In this document: in pieces, positions 11,451-20,270 of the stretch
Numbering within the stretch: the first letter of the stretch is position 1
Layout of the letters: the number at the start of each line of letters is the position of its first letter
Assembly (NCBI GenBank): GCA_009801015.1
Contig: VHZZ01000110.1
Coordinates: 40,061 to 66,827, forward strand
Reading direction: 5' to 3'
Length of the DNA stretch: 26,767 nt
DNA from: Silene noctiflora
Lineage: Eukaryota; Streptophyta; Magnoliopsida; Caryophyllales; Caryophyllaceae
Notes under the pieces: model-generated
Seen by the model: the letters and a program-made list of their open reading frames with translations, nothing else
Database searches by the model: none
Told to the model about the DNA's origin: nothing
Translations under genes and position numbers: made by a program

Positions 11451-11655
11451 TAGAGTTGTTCATGACTTGTCCCGTCCATTGAACCCGACCCATCCCGTCC
11501 GCTAAGAAAGCGGGTACGGACAATACATTTTTAGAAAAATATGAAGGCCCAGCCCACTAACTCGTCCCAAACCCGCTCATCCGCTTGTCCGTGGGCCAAA
11601 AATTAAACGTGATCCCGACCCATGCCCGACCCAAGCCCGCATTTGAACACCTCTA
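11451..11655. mobile_element. hAT-like MITE with CCCGACC-rich interior
   Basis: The ends TAGAGTTGTTCA and (inverse) TAGAGGTGTTCA form about 12-bp terminal inverted repeats with one mismatch. The 205-bp interior is rich in CCCGACCC/CCCGTCC words. The flanks contain ATAATAGA on both sides, though its overlap with the TIR makes the exact target duplication uncertain. Confidence 0.6.
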
Positions 11656-11810
11656 TAATAGACAACATATTCTAAACAACTCGATAATAATAGTTCAGAC
11701 TTAGAGAATGTTTGAATTCCGAAATGATCTGACCAAAAACTTTTGTCAGCCCCAAATTAAATTCTCAACCATCTGCCCAGATTGACCCATTTGCTAGGTT
11801 TACTTGAAAC

Positions 11811-12100
11811 TAGACCTGACAAAATTGACCTGACCTGACTCGAATAACCCGACTCACCCGACTCACCCGAATTGAGGATCCAAATCTGACTTGAAACCTG
11901 AATTGACCGACGCCTTCAACCCAACCTGGACGTTTAATGTTGCACACTGATCATTGTGGTCTGTAAAAAACTAGATAACAACTCACACGAAAAATGAACC
12001 GGAATCCGAATAACCTGACTCGACCTGAATTATTGCAAACTCGAATAACCGAAACACGATTTGTCCCGATCCAAATCAGTGGACCTATTTATCACATCTA
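11811..12100. mobile_element. hAT-like MITE with GACCTGAC/GACTCACCC repeats
   Basis: The left end TAGACCTGACAAAATTGACC and the inverted right end (TAGATGTGATAAATAGGTCC) match over about 18 bp with several changes. The interior carries degenerate GACCTGACTCG and ACCCGACTC repeats. No transposase is present, and no clean target duplication was found, so age and boundary are less sure. Confidence 0.55.
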
Positions 12101-12144
12101 CCTAGACCCAACCAACTCAAATCCAAATAATTCGTTATATGTGC

Positions 12145-12730
12145 TCCCAAGATCGTAAATCGTAACTAAACAAGATGGTAAAATGAAACGAGAAAATAAG
12201 ATTAGCGTGTAAATAAAAACACAAAATAATTTGATACATGTGTCCCGACTAGGGCTGCTCACCGGTCCAAAACCGGACCGGACCGGACCGGACCGGACCG
12301 CAAAGACCCGCGGACCGGATAACCCCATATCCCAAACCCGGAGACCGGACCGGTTAGGTGGGAACCCGGACCGGACCGGACCGGAATCCTTTAGGTCCGA
12401 TTTTTTCCGGGTTTGGACCGGACCGATTCTATTTTTAAAGGCAATTTGTGGTGCTTTTTTTGCTTGGACCGGGCCGGAGACCGGTCACAGTATTTTGTGG
12501 ACCCGGAGACCGGACCGAATTATATTCGGTCCAGACCGGACCGGACCGGCCGGTCTGGATCGGTCCGATTTACCGGTCCGGTCTACTTTATGTGCACCCC
12601 TAGTCCCGACTCGATTAACCCAATCAAGTCGCGAGATCGTAAATCGCAATCAAACAAGGTGGGAAAACGAAACCAAAAAACAAGATTAGCGCGTAATTAA
12701 AATCCAAAAAACATATCTCGCGGGTCACAC
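12145..12730. repeat. Diverged tandem duplication (about 100 bp) split by a MITE
   Basis: The segment at about 12149-12249 (AGATCGTAAATCGTAAC, ACAAGATGGTAAAATGAAAC, AAGATTAGCGTGTAA) aligns with about 12632-12730 (AGATCGTAAATCGCAAT, ACAAGGTGGGAAAACGAAAC, AAGATTAGCGCGTAA). The hAT-type MITE at 12250-12602 sits between the two copies. The right copy forms the distal promoter of the gene at 12.75-16.2 kb. Confidence 0.75.
12250..12602. mobile_element. hAT-type MITE loaded with (CCGGA)n, perfect 8-bp target duplication
   Basis: Terminal inverted repeats TAGGGCTGCTCA (left) and TAGGGGTGCACA (right, inverse) flank 353 bp dominated by CCGGA/CCGGACCGGA repeats. The 8-bp GTCCCGAC occurs at 12242-12249 and again at 12603-12610. 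An 8-bp duplication and TAGGG ends are hAT hallmarks. The open frames across it on both strands are products of the low-complexity repeat and not genes. Confidence 0.85.
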
Positions 12731-12749
12731 AAACACACAAAAAACATTC

Positions 12750-12786
12750 ATCCACTCACACACACACACTCCCCCTCTCTCTCTTA
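12750..12786. repeat. CA/CT-rich microsatellite in the leader/promoter
   Basis: (CA)n followed by (CT)n, then TTACACC. CT-rich tracts are frequent near plant transcription starts, which suits the gene that follows. Confidence 0.6.
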
Positions 12787-12852
12787 CACCAGTTACACAA
12801 TAATAACTGTATATCTCAATTTCCCCTAATTTTCACTATTCAATTCCTTCAT

Positions 12853-12983
12853 AAACCCTAGTTTTCTCCAATTAATACCTCCTCTCTCTACTTCGTTCGC
12901 CTCGATTTCTCCATATTTTCCTTAATTATGCCTAATTTTGAAAATTAGCGGTTTTCGACTTCACTATCGCTTTTCTAGGGTTT
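12853..12983 (+). promoter_or_regulatory. Pair of telo-box motifs in a leader region
   Basis: AAACCCTAG at 12853-12861 and its inverse CTAGGGTTT at 12975-12983 flank a CT-rich stretch. Telo-boxes are common in promoters and leaders of plant growth, translation and ribosome genes. Their presence suggests that a true transcription start lies near here. Confidence 0.55.
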
Positions 12984-12996
12984 CGAATTTCGCTTC

Positions 12997-13656
12997 TACG
13001 AACGGACGATTTCGCTCCAGTATTCGGTTTGTTTAGGTATTTTTTTGCTTATTTTTGTTTTTAGTTGAATTGATTACTTTCAATTTTGCTTAAATTTGCT
13101 TAGTTTTAGGTTTTAAGTAGTGTTGATTGCGTTAATTTTTATGAAATCAGGTGTCGGAGAAGTGTATACCGACGATTTTGCTTCAGAATTCGGATAGTTT
13201 AGGTAATTTTTGTTTTTAGTTGAATTGATTACTTTCAATTTTGCTTAAATTTGCTTAGTTTTAGGTTTAAGTAGTGTTGATTGCGTTAATTTTTATGAAA
13301 TCAGGTGTCGGAGAAGTGAATACCGACGATTTCGCTTCAGAATTCGGATAGTTTAGGTAATTTTTGTTTTTAGTTGAATTTATTACTTTCAATTTTGCTT
13401 AGTTTTAGGTTTAAGTAGTGTTAATTGCGTTATTTTGGATGAATCTAGGTTACGGAAAAGTGCAGACAACGATTTTGCTCCACTATTTGCATAGTTAAGG
13501 TATTTTTTGTTTTTACGTGTGTGAATTACTTTCAATTTTGCTTAATTTTGTTTAGTTTTAGATTTAAGTAGCGATAATGGAGATATTTTGGATGAAATTA
13601 GGTTTCGGAGAAGTGCAAGATGTCGGAAAAGGATAAAAACCGGATTGCGGAAAAAA
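12997..13656 (+). repeat. Tandem array of about 150-bp units, each a mini-exon-like block plus short intron-like block
   Basis: A block of about 52 bp (GTGTCGGAGAAGTG...GATTTTGCTTCAGAATTC...ATAGTTTAG) recurs at 13151-13202, 13305-13356, 13449-13499 and, with the start codon, 13602-13656. A fifth partial copy ends at 13036. Each block is preceded by an AG acceptor (ATCAG, ATCAG, TCTAG, ATTAG) and, for all but the last, followed by GT (TTTAG|GTA or TTAAG|GTA). The spacers of 114, 102, 92 and 102 bp are T-rich like introns and share GTTTTTAGTTGAATT and GCTTAGTTTTAG. The mini-exon blocks contain no ATG upstream of the main start, whereas spacers do. Confidence 0.8.
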
Positions 13657-15844
13657 GTAAGTTTGAAATCTTTATTTATTCTTGTTCGTGAATTGTAAGG
13701 TGAATGTTTATGCAATTATGCTAATATTTAAGTGTTTTTGGTGTGGAATTACTGGAATGTGGTACAGTGTCCGAATTCATATTGTTAATGGGATACAATG
13801 CGGATTTTCAAGTCGTGATTGCAAAAGAACTGAACCGACAAATTTGGTTGAGTTCTGAAAACTTGTGTAGGAAACAATGCAGAGAGTTGTTGTATCTTTT
13901 GTATATGGCTGATAGTGCGACGTTGTTATCGTTTACTGTCTCATTGGGGAGGTTGATATGGAGGAGTTATTTGAGGGGTAAGAGGAAGATTCTAAAGCAG
14001 AAACTTTCGAACAGAATTAACAAGAGGGAACGAGAACGAAAGAAGAGGAAAGGGAAGTCTGGTATGGTGGTGGTTTTGGCTAGGAGGCGGAAAGGTGGGG
14101 TTGTATATAGTAGGAAAGCTAATGCAAGGTTTGAAAGGTATACTATTGGGTTTCTTATGAGGTTGAGGTTGGTTTATAGGGTGGCGAGGCGCGCCAGGAG
14201 TAAAAAGAATGTAAAGGTTGGTAGTCGTGTGTATAGGCTTGGTCTTGCCATGGGTTTCTTGTCGTTTAGGAATGTATGTGTGACGTCCGAGTGGGAGTTT
14301 TTCGCTGTTTGCCTTGTTCAACAAGTGTTTGGCTTTTGGAGGAGCATTTCCATCGGAGGAGAGTTGGATGGTTCTTTTGTTGGAGTTGCTCAAAAGTTTG
14401 GGCTGGATGTGGTCTCGGGTGAGCGTTTGGATCGGCTTCAGAGTTGTCTCCGGTGTTCTTCCACTACTAGGTATCAAGGTAAATGTCTTTCTACATTATA
14501 TATGATACATAACTGCTTGTAACTTTTTTACATTTCTATTACGTTTAATATTACAAGCGTAATTTATCTTCTAAAATAAATTGCTTTGGGTTGTCAACTT
14601 GTCAACGGTGATCCTCTGGTTTACTGAGTCAGTGTTGCGCTATTCATAGATTGTTGGTTATGGCTGACCACACTCTGGAAGTGCCGTATTGTCTCCACCT
14701 CTAGCATTTCGGAGATATGTACTTTAAATTTCTGATGTTCTGGTACTTGCCAAATTGTGTCCGGGGGATGCTGTTTCCCTGCATGTAATAGATTGCGAAT
14801 GGTGAGGCCAGTAATGCTGTAAGCGCATGAGTGAATATCTTGCAATCAGCAAGCCACTATAATTTCTTATCTCTTAAGTTCATGGAGGGTAATTTTGCCC
14901 TTTGTGTTTGCCGTACTGTCGTGCCGTTGGTATGATCTGAGCTCTTCATCAGCCATTGAGAGTAGTCCTATTTGTTTGCGTGTCTGCTCTTCTGAAGTGG
15001 GCTCTATTTTATAAACTTGTACATCTCCCTTATTAAGAATTTTAGGGTAGGTATTATTTTCACAAATAGTGTTATCCTGAGAACAAGGCCGGCTTTTATG
15101 TTCGTCTCTTCATTCTGTTTTCAACGAATCGGTAAATTTCTTAAGTGTAAAAGGAGCTATGTATGTGTGTGCTCTTAGGCTGTTACCAATTGATGATTGA
15201 GATTCGTTACTTTTTATACCGGAAAGTCTAAAAGGTTTTAAATTGTTAGTAAAAGTGTTTCCAAATACCAATTGTTGTGACTTCACAGAGCATGAAATGC
15301 AGTGTTTGTTATTTACAGCTGTTAACTTCTAACGGCACAAGTAAAGTGGATTAGTTTCTAAATGACAACCCTTGTACAGTTATCTAGGCCTGTGTTTCCA
15401 CTTGTTACAGTCACTGATGGCGCTCGCTCTCATTTGTTTGAAAGATTCTGTTTAAACCAGTTCAAATTCTTTTTCCTCTTTTTCCCTGTGAAATAATTTC
15501 TGCAGTTTAGCTACCCGGCGACTATTTTATGATTGTTGAAGCTGTAGAAAAGACATTATCAATTTATTACTCTGCAAAACAAACTTCATATGAATACGGT
15601 TGACTACTCCTGAAGGGTGGCGTTGGACCACTTGTAGTTTTTTAAGTACAGTTCTTAACCTGTGTTCGAAACCCATCATCAGCTTTAAAATTATTGTGGT
15701 AACACCCTACACAGGGAATATGTACAGTTTCTCGAATGTTCGTAGTATGGTTTATTAACGTGAGGAAATCCCCCTTCCTGTATGGTAATCTGCAGATACA
15801 TCCTTTGATGACAGTGATCTTGTTTAAATGCAGGCTATGGATAA
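13620..15844 (+). CDS. Unrecognised basic protein of about 252 residues, plausible lineage-specific gene
   Basis: I do not recognise this protein. The proposed coding exons are 13620-13656 (MSEKDKNRIAEK plus one base), 13768-14478, and 15834-15844 (stop TAA). The first junction (GAAAAAA|GTAAGT to GGTACAG|TGTCC) restores the frame exactly and keeps a 711-bp open frame. The last exon is less sure; reading through would stop at 14520-14522 instead. Visible features are a short acidic/basic N-terminus, a moderately hydrophobic segment at about residues 53-76 and a strongly basic tract at about 82-110 (KR, RERERKKRKGK) that could be a nuclear signal or RNA/DNA-binding tail. More basic patches follow to about residue 160, then a C-terminal part with three Cys. 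No enzyme motif is seen. Support comes from the long open frame, the splice frame match and the telo-box leader. A non-coding transcript remains possible. Confidence 0.5.
14479..15833 (+). other. Probable long intron of the unrecognised gene
   Basis: It starts with a good donor (CAAG|GTAAAT) and could end at AAATGCAG|GCTATGG. The stretch is T-rich and has no persuasive open frame on either strand. The short minus-strand frames are unsupported. If the intron is not spliced, this is 3' UTR. Confidence 0.4.
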
Positions 15845-16198
15845 AGGTAACATGTGGCGATGTATATGCAAGTGAAGATTTTTTCGGTGTAAACCTGGTT
15901 GTAGTGGGCTTCTGACAAGACATACTAAGTCAAGTTTCGTGTATGATCGTTTTGAACTTTGAACTGACTGAAGAGCTAAGAGATCTGCTTCTTGATTATG
16001 GCATAACCTATCTAGGTACGTGAGAAATCCTGCACTTTTCTGGCTCATATTAACCTGTGTAAATTTGATAGACAAGATCAAAGAACATGATATGTAAGAG
16101 CTTAGATGTGACCTGTGAACTGCACTGGTAAAATACCATATGGTCTGTAATATGACACGTTCTGTATGAAATTTAAATGTTCGAAGCAATCCATTGCA
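15845..16198 (+). other. Putative 3' UTR of the unrecognised gene
   Basis: Non-coding sequence follows the proposed stop. The minus-strand frames at 15642-16189 have no recognisable domain and are treated as chance. Confidence 0.3.
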
Positions 16199-16410
16199 TT
16201 TCCTCCGTTCCTATTAATTGTTTACGTATTGATTGTTTATGTTTGTTAGTCAATCATTTACGATTCCATTTTTATATCCGTGATGTGTCTATTTTCCCTC
16301 CACTTTTCTACCAAACACCTTCCGAAAGGTGCTTCCTCCCTCCTTCCCTTGGTATTCGTGTCAAAACACAAACATAAATATTGATTGTTTGGGACGGTCG
16401 AGGGAGGGAG
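16199..16410. mobile_element. Stowaway-like MITE, copy 3, diverged
   Basis: The left end TTCCTCCGTTCCTATTAATT and the inverted right end CTCCCTCCCTCGACCGTCCC are a diverged pair. Internal AATTGTTTAC / TTGATTGTTT words match the other copies (10297 and 18268). The length is about 212 bp. The ends are diverged, so the limits are approximate. Confidence 0.5.
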
Positions 16411-17060
16411 CACCTCTTTACCCAGGGTTAATGTGATAGTAAAGATACAATCTAGAACTTGAGGTAAACGTCCTCCGTGGCTCGTACAGCTGCTAACTTG
16501 TAGTAGGCCTGGTATGTGTGCTCTGAAACTCATGTCTGCAATCTTTTGATGGCAGACTTAGGTCAATTTCAGGAAAGTATATGTCGATGCAAATCGCATG
16601 CTCTCCGAAACTGAAAAATTATGGAATTATGGTATTATCATTTTCAGTCTTGATCTCAGAATTGGTTATCCCAGCCTAATCTTTCATTGTTACATCTCCA
16701 GGATTCCTATTTAATATCATGATTAGCAATTTAGGATAATGTTGGAGTTTTCCGATTCGCTCTTGATTTAGTTGGGACCTGGAGTTTTTTGTGAGTATTT
16801 GGGTAGTTGCGTAGTTCTCACCATGACACTTGTACCTTCTTTTTTTATTTTATTTTATTTTATTTTATTTTCATATGTTTTTATTTAGAGGTCCATGTCA
16901 CTTTGAAATCCATCATCTTTTTTTCTCATCCATAAAAAGACCAAACCTTATAGATAAGACGATAAGCATACTTCCTACATTTTGCATCATAACATAACTT
17001 TGTTCCTTATTTGCTACTCCCTCCCATTTCTTCCCCATCTCCCACTAAAAACCCGAAACC
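16411..17060. promoter_or_regulatory. PSB27 upstream region with (TTTTA)n and twin GATAAG I-box cores
   Basis: A (TTTTA)n microsatellite lies at 16842-16873. Two GATAAG motifs sit close together at 16953-16958 and 16961-16966, about 100 bp before the PSB27 start codon. GATAAG (I-box) elements are typical of light-regulated nuclear photosynthesis genes. CT-rich sequence then leads to the ATG. No other gene is seen in this stretch. Confidence 0.5.
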
Positions 17061-17609
17061 ATGGCTTCTTCTACCTTGATCACTCCTACTTCCAAGCTCA
17101 CCCATCCCAAAATTAAACCCGTCATCGCCTCATCACCCGTCTCGACCTGCTCTACCACCACCACTACCACCACCACTACTGTGTCCATAGCTGAAGCGAA
17201 TCTCAGTCGTCGACACATCACCATTGCGGCCCTCACAGCCGCAATTCTCTCACCCGCCCTCTTCTCTCCAGCCACACCACCCGCCTACGCAGCTGACGAG
17301 GAATATGTCAAGGAGACAGAGGAAGTGATCAACAAGGTACGGGCCACAATCTCTCTAGACCGAAATGACCCGAATGTGGCAGACGCTGTAGCTGGGCTTC
17401 GTGAAGCTTCGAATTCTTGGGTGGCTAAGTATAGGAGAGAGAAGTCTCTTCTCAGCCGGGTTTCTTTCCGGGATATGTATTCTGCCCTCAATGCCGTCTC
17501 TGGCCATTATGTCAGTTTCGGTCCTACTGCTCCTATCCCTGCTAAGCGAAAAGCTAGGATTCTGGAAGAGATGGACACTGCTGAAAAGGCTCTACTTAGA
17601 GGAAGATAA
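17061..17609 (+). CDS. PSB27: Photosystem II repair protein PSB27-H1, chloroplast precursor
   Basis: Psb27 is a thylakoid-lumen protein that binds CP43 during assembly and repair of photosystem II, before the oxygen-evolving cluster is mature. This single-exon gene encodes 182 residues. Residues 1-49 form a Ser/Thr-rich chloroplast transit peptide with a run of nine Thr (32-40, from ACC/ACT repeats). Then comes a lumen-targeting segment with Arg50-Arg51, a hydrophobic stretch (ITIAALTAAILSPALF) and the cleavage site AYA|ADEE after residue 77. The twin arginine suggests Tat-pathway import. The mature part of about 105 residues has the family's four-helix signature: DPNVADAVAGLREASNSWVA, YSALNAVSGHYVSFGPTAPI and RKARILEEMDTAEKAL.RGR. 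It is complete and intact. A poly(T) run at 17618-17633 follows the stop closely. Confidence 0.97.
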   Translation: MASSTLITPTSKLTHPKIKPVIASSPVSTCSTTTTTTTTTVSIAEANLSRRHITIAALTAAILSPALFSPATPPAYAADEEYVKETEEVINKVRATISLDRNDPNVADAVAGLREASNSWVAKYRREKSLLSRVSFRDMYSALNAVSGHYVSFGPTAPIPAKRKARILEEMDTAEKALLRGR

Positions 17610-17633
17610 TCGCCATCTTTTTTTTTTTTTTTT

Positions 17634-18267
17634 GTCGAACTTGTTTTGGATGAATATAAATATATTTGGATGTTATGAGGATCGATTTATATTTAAATTG
17701 AGTGGTGAATTCGTTTTATAGATTTTTGTCATCCAAAAAATTGCACTAATTTTTGTTAGATGTTAGAATTACGATTGATGTTTTACTGTCAAAACTTGAT
17801 CGGTGTGACTGATAAGAATTTTCATTTCGTAAAAAAATGTTTTTTTGTTTGTTAAGGGAGTTATAAGTCTTACAACTTAGACAATTTTGATACTTACGGG
17901 TTTTAAACCAGGTCCTGAGTAGTTGAGTACCACCTCTTATAGCTTTACTAACTATTAGTCGACATTTGCATCCCGTAAAAAACGTTGGATGATGAATTCT
18001 TCACAAAATTCTTAAATCTTGTGTATGAGCTGTTGATTTGCGTTGTATTCCAGATGAATGAAACGAGGCGACTAGCGTTTAGTTGCGGTCTTTGCTCGCT
18101 GTCGATAGGAGACCCTTCTGGTCAAGAGAAGAACACTTTGAACTGCATTTTTGCAACTGATTTCCACTGGCAATGGCTTCAAATGAAATAAACGATGTGA
18201 AAAAGATAGTCTAGTTTCTCTTAAAAAAAAAAAAAGAAAAAAAGTCTAGCACATAAGAGTCTAGCAT
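17634..18267. other. PSB27 3' flank and intergenic DNA
   Basis: The start of this stretch should include the PSB27 3' UTR. The open frame at 17985-18191 has no recognisable domain and no splice partner, and is rejected. Low-complexity A-runs lie at about 18220-18244. Confidence 0.4.
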
Positions 18268-18438
18268 TCATTCCGTTCCGATCATTTGTTTACCTTTGAT
18301 CTTGACACCAAAAACGAAGGAAAGAGGAGTCGACTAATTATTGGATGACGATCCTAGAATAGAAAGGTAAACAATTGAGTGAGACTCTGAAACACTCCAA
18401 AATAAAATAGGTAAACAATTGATCGGATAGAGGAAGTA
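18268..18438. mobile_element. Stowaway-like MITE, copy 2
   Basis: ATTCCGTTCCGATCATTTGT on the left is matched in inverse by ACAATTGATCGGATAGAGGA on the right. Internal sequence (GAAGGAAAGAGGAGTCGAC, ACACTCCAAAATAAAATAG) parallels copy 1 at 10297-10505. The length is about 171 bp and there is no coding content. Confidence 0.7.
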
Positions 18439-19052
18439 TTGTATTTGTTTATATTAAGAATAAAGAGAAAAAAAAGAGGTGAGATTGTTTTTTATATCAT
18501 AAATTAGTGATATTTTCTCCGTCCACGTCTCAAGAGAAACCAACTGATTTCGGTTTCACGTATACCGACTTCTGAGTTCTGATGTGCCAATATGTTTGGT
18601 TTTGCACTTTTGCTATGTCCTTGGTTTTTAGGCCATATGGCTGTGTGTCTTTAGCCCATGCCTTACCTAATTGTCCTTCATTGTTTGGCACTTCACGTGA
18701 AGGCAATAGAGGGACATGTCCAACTCAAATAAAAATGTTATAGCTATCCATGATAAAGACCACGAGCACGACACGGATCCTGATAATATAATTTTGTAAT
18801 AAATCCGTCAAAATTTTATACTTGTTATCACATACTCCGTTTGTTTAAGTTTTATGTTTACTTTTGATTAGAATACCGGTCAAAACAGATGGGATATCTA
18901 TTAGTTCTTGATAAACTCATAAACTTATAGAGAAATCGTGATTATCTTAATGTTCGTTTTTAAGTGTCCTCAAAGAAGCCGGCGGTGTGCCCTGGATTGG
19001 GTTAAGGCCTACCCAAATAACCTTTAAATCGATCCAACGTTTGATACGTATA
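18439..19052. other. Intergenic DNA, no gene
   Basis: A lone motif at about 18834-18880 (TACTCCGTTTGTTTAAGTTT) resembles a MITE end but no partner end was found. Nothing else is recognised. Confidence 0.4.
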
Positions 19053-19387
19053 CTAGTATAGCTCCCGTGCAATTGCACGGTATTTTAGATACAAATATTA
19101 GAGAATTTGACAATTAATTAAACTAATGCAGTTTATCTCCATTTTAAAAAGAGTAGAAATTTGCATATATAAATCCCACGGAAATATTTTATTAGCCTTA
19201 TTTATGTAAAAGTTAAACCATGATTTATGTTACAAAATTAATTAGGAGATAAATATTGTTCAAAAGTAAATATAGATAATGAAGACTAATTAATTTGGAA
19301 ATAAATATTGTCAAGTAAAATATCACTTAGACGGGAAATTTGAGCTGGAGAATTTAGAGATGTGTTAATCTTTTAGTATATAGGAGA
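19053..19387 (-). mobile_element. Non-autonomous Helitron (copy 3), shortest and cleanest
   Basis: On the minus strand it begins TCTCCTATATACTAAAAGAT and ends with hairpin CCGTGC-AATT-GCACGG, then GAGCTATA, then CTAG. It lies between A and T. At 335 bp with both termini clear, it is the best reference copy in the window. No coding capacity. Confidence 0.85.
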
Positions 19388-19853
19388 TGTGAACTAAAAG
19401 TGAATGTCTATGAAGAACAACTCGAGGCCTATGTAAGGTGTCCATACCGAAGGAAGGTAAGTGATTCGGCAAATGCTATTAGTAGAGGAAGTTGCCTTTA
19501 TTAGGTAGTAAAGGAGTTTGGATTAATCCGGCATAGTGATGGGAGAATGAAACGGTAAACAAATACGAGAGTAATGGGCGCGATTTAGCGTTATTAGGTG
19601 TTACTCAAATACAGCAACTACTCAATTTTATTTTTTTACTTTTTTATATTATTGTAAAGACGATATGTTCAGTCCACTCAGTAAATACCCCTTCCTTAAT
19701 TTACTGCATGCATTTGTGTATATACAAGTTTGAACATGGAACGGTAACTTAGTAACTCCCATCTATTTCTCTGCAGTAAAAGACGCAGTCAATTGTATTT
19801 AGAATTTTATTAGTTGTGCTGGATGATCTAAATTTAAAGAATTAATTAATTAA
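19388..19853. other. Intergenic DNA between two Helitron ends
   Basis: I see no gene, tandem repeat or clear transposon end. Confidence 0.4.
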
Positions 19854-20110
19854 CTAGTATAGATCCCGCGCCAATGCGCGGTATATGTAGATATTTTATT
19901 TTTGAGGGTGTTATTTAAATCGCCACTTTATTAATATTTAATATTTTATTCCATTTTATTTTGATATAAAAAAAATTGAAATGGAAAACTAATCAAAGAG
20001 AATTGAGTAAAGTAATGAAACGTGTATTTTTTTATGAACGTATTTTTTTACCATAAAATTACGGATTTCATTTTATAATTATCTCCAATTTTTTTTTGTT
20101 ACGAACCTAA
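19854..20110 (-). mobile_element. Helitron copy 4, 3' terminus only
   Basis: CTAGTATAGATCCCGCGCCA on the plus strand is the inverse of a Helitron 3' end (hairpin CCGCGC-.-GCGCGG, then GATCTATA, then CTAG). The adjoining interior (GAAATGGAAAACTAATCAAA) closely matches copy 5 at 25811-26386. The characteristic opposite end (TCTCCTATATACTAAAAG in inverse) is not found downstream, so the copy is truncated or interrupted. The right limit given is arbitrary. Confidence 0.65.
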
Positions 20111-20116
20111 TAATAA

Positions 20117-20174
20117 GTATGTGTTAAGTTATTTTCTAAATTAATTATTATTTTCTAAATAACTTAACACATAC
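20117..20174. repeat. Perfect 18-bp inverted repeat (hairpin)
   Basis: GTATGTGTTAAGTTATTT at 20117-20134 is repeated exactly in inverse at 20157-20174, with a 22-bp AT-rich loop. It lies just after the truncated Helitron interior and about 450 bp before the subtilase start. Confidence 0.85.
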
Positions 20175-20270
20175 ATACTAATTAAACTAATTAATTATTT
20201 GAATATTGGAATATTAGGTTTATGTACGATGGTTGTAAAAAAAAAAAAAAAAAATTATTTTATGATAAAA

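Noticed and set aside
12098-12700. Open frames rich in GPDRTGPDR-type repeats on both strands
   Set aside because: They are translations of the CCGGA array in a hAT-type MITE, low in complexity in all frames, with no family match.
13992-14477. Minus-strand 161-residue open frame
   Set aside because: It lies opposite the plus-strand exon 13768-14478. The plus frame is longer, has an in-frame upstream splice partner and a leader; the minus frame has neither.
15642-16533. Several overlapping short open frames on both strands
   Set aside because: No domain, no shared splice logic, and they partly overlap a MITE. They are best explained as chance.
17045-17491. Minus-strand open frames with a poly-Val run
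   Set aside because: They are shadows of PSB27; the valine run is the reverse reading of the ACC/ACT threonine repeat.
17985-18191. 68-residue open frame after PSB27
   Set aside because: No homology that I recognise and no upstream signals; it ends next to A-rich and MITE sequence.
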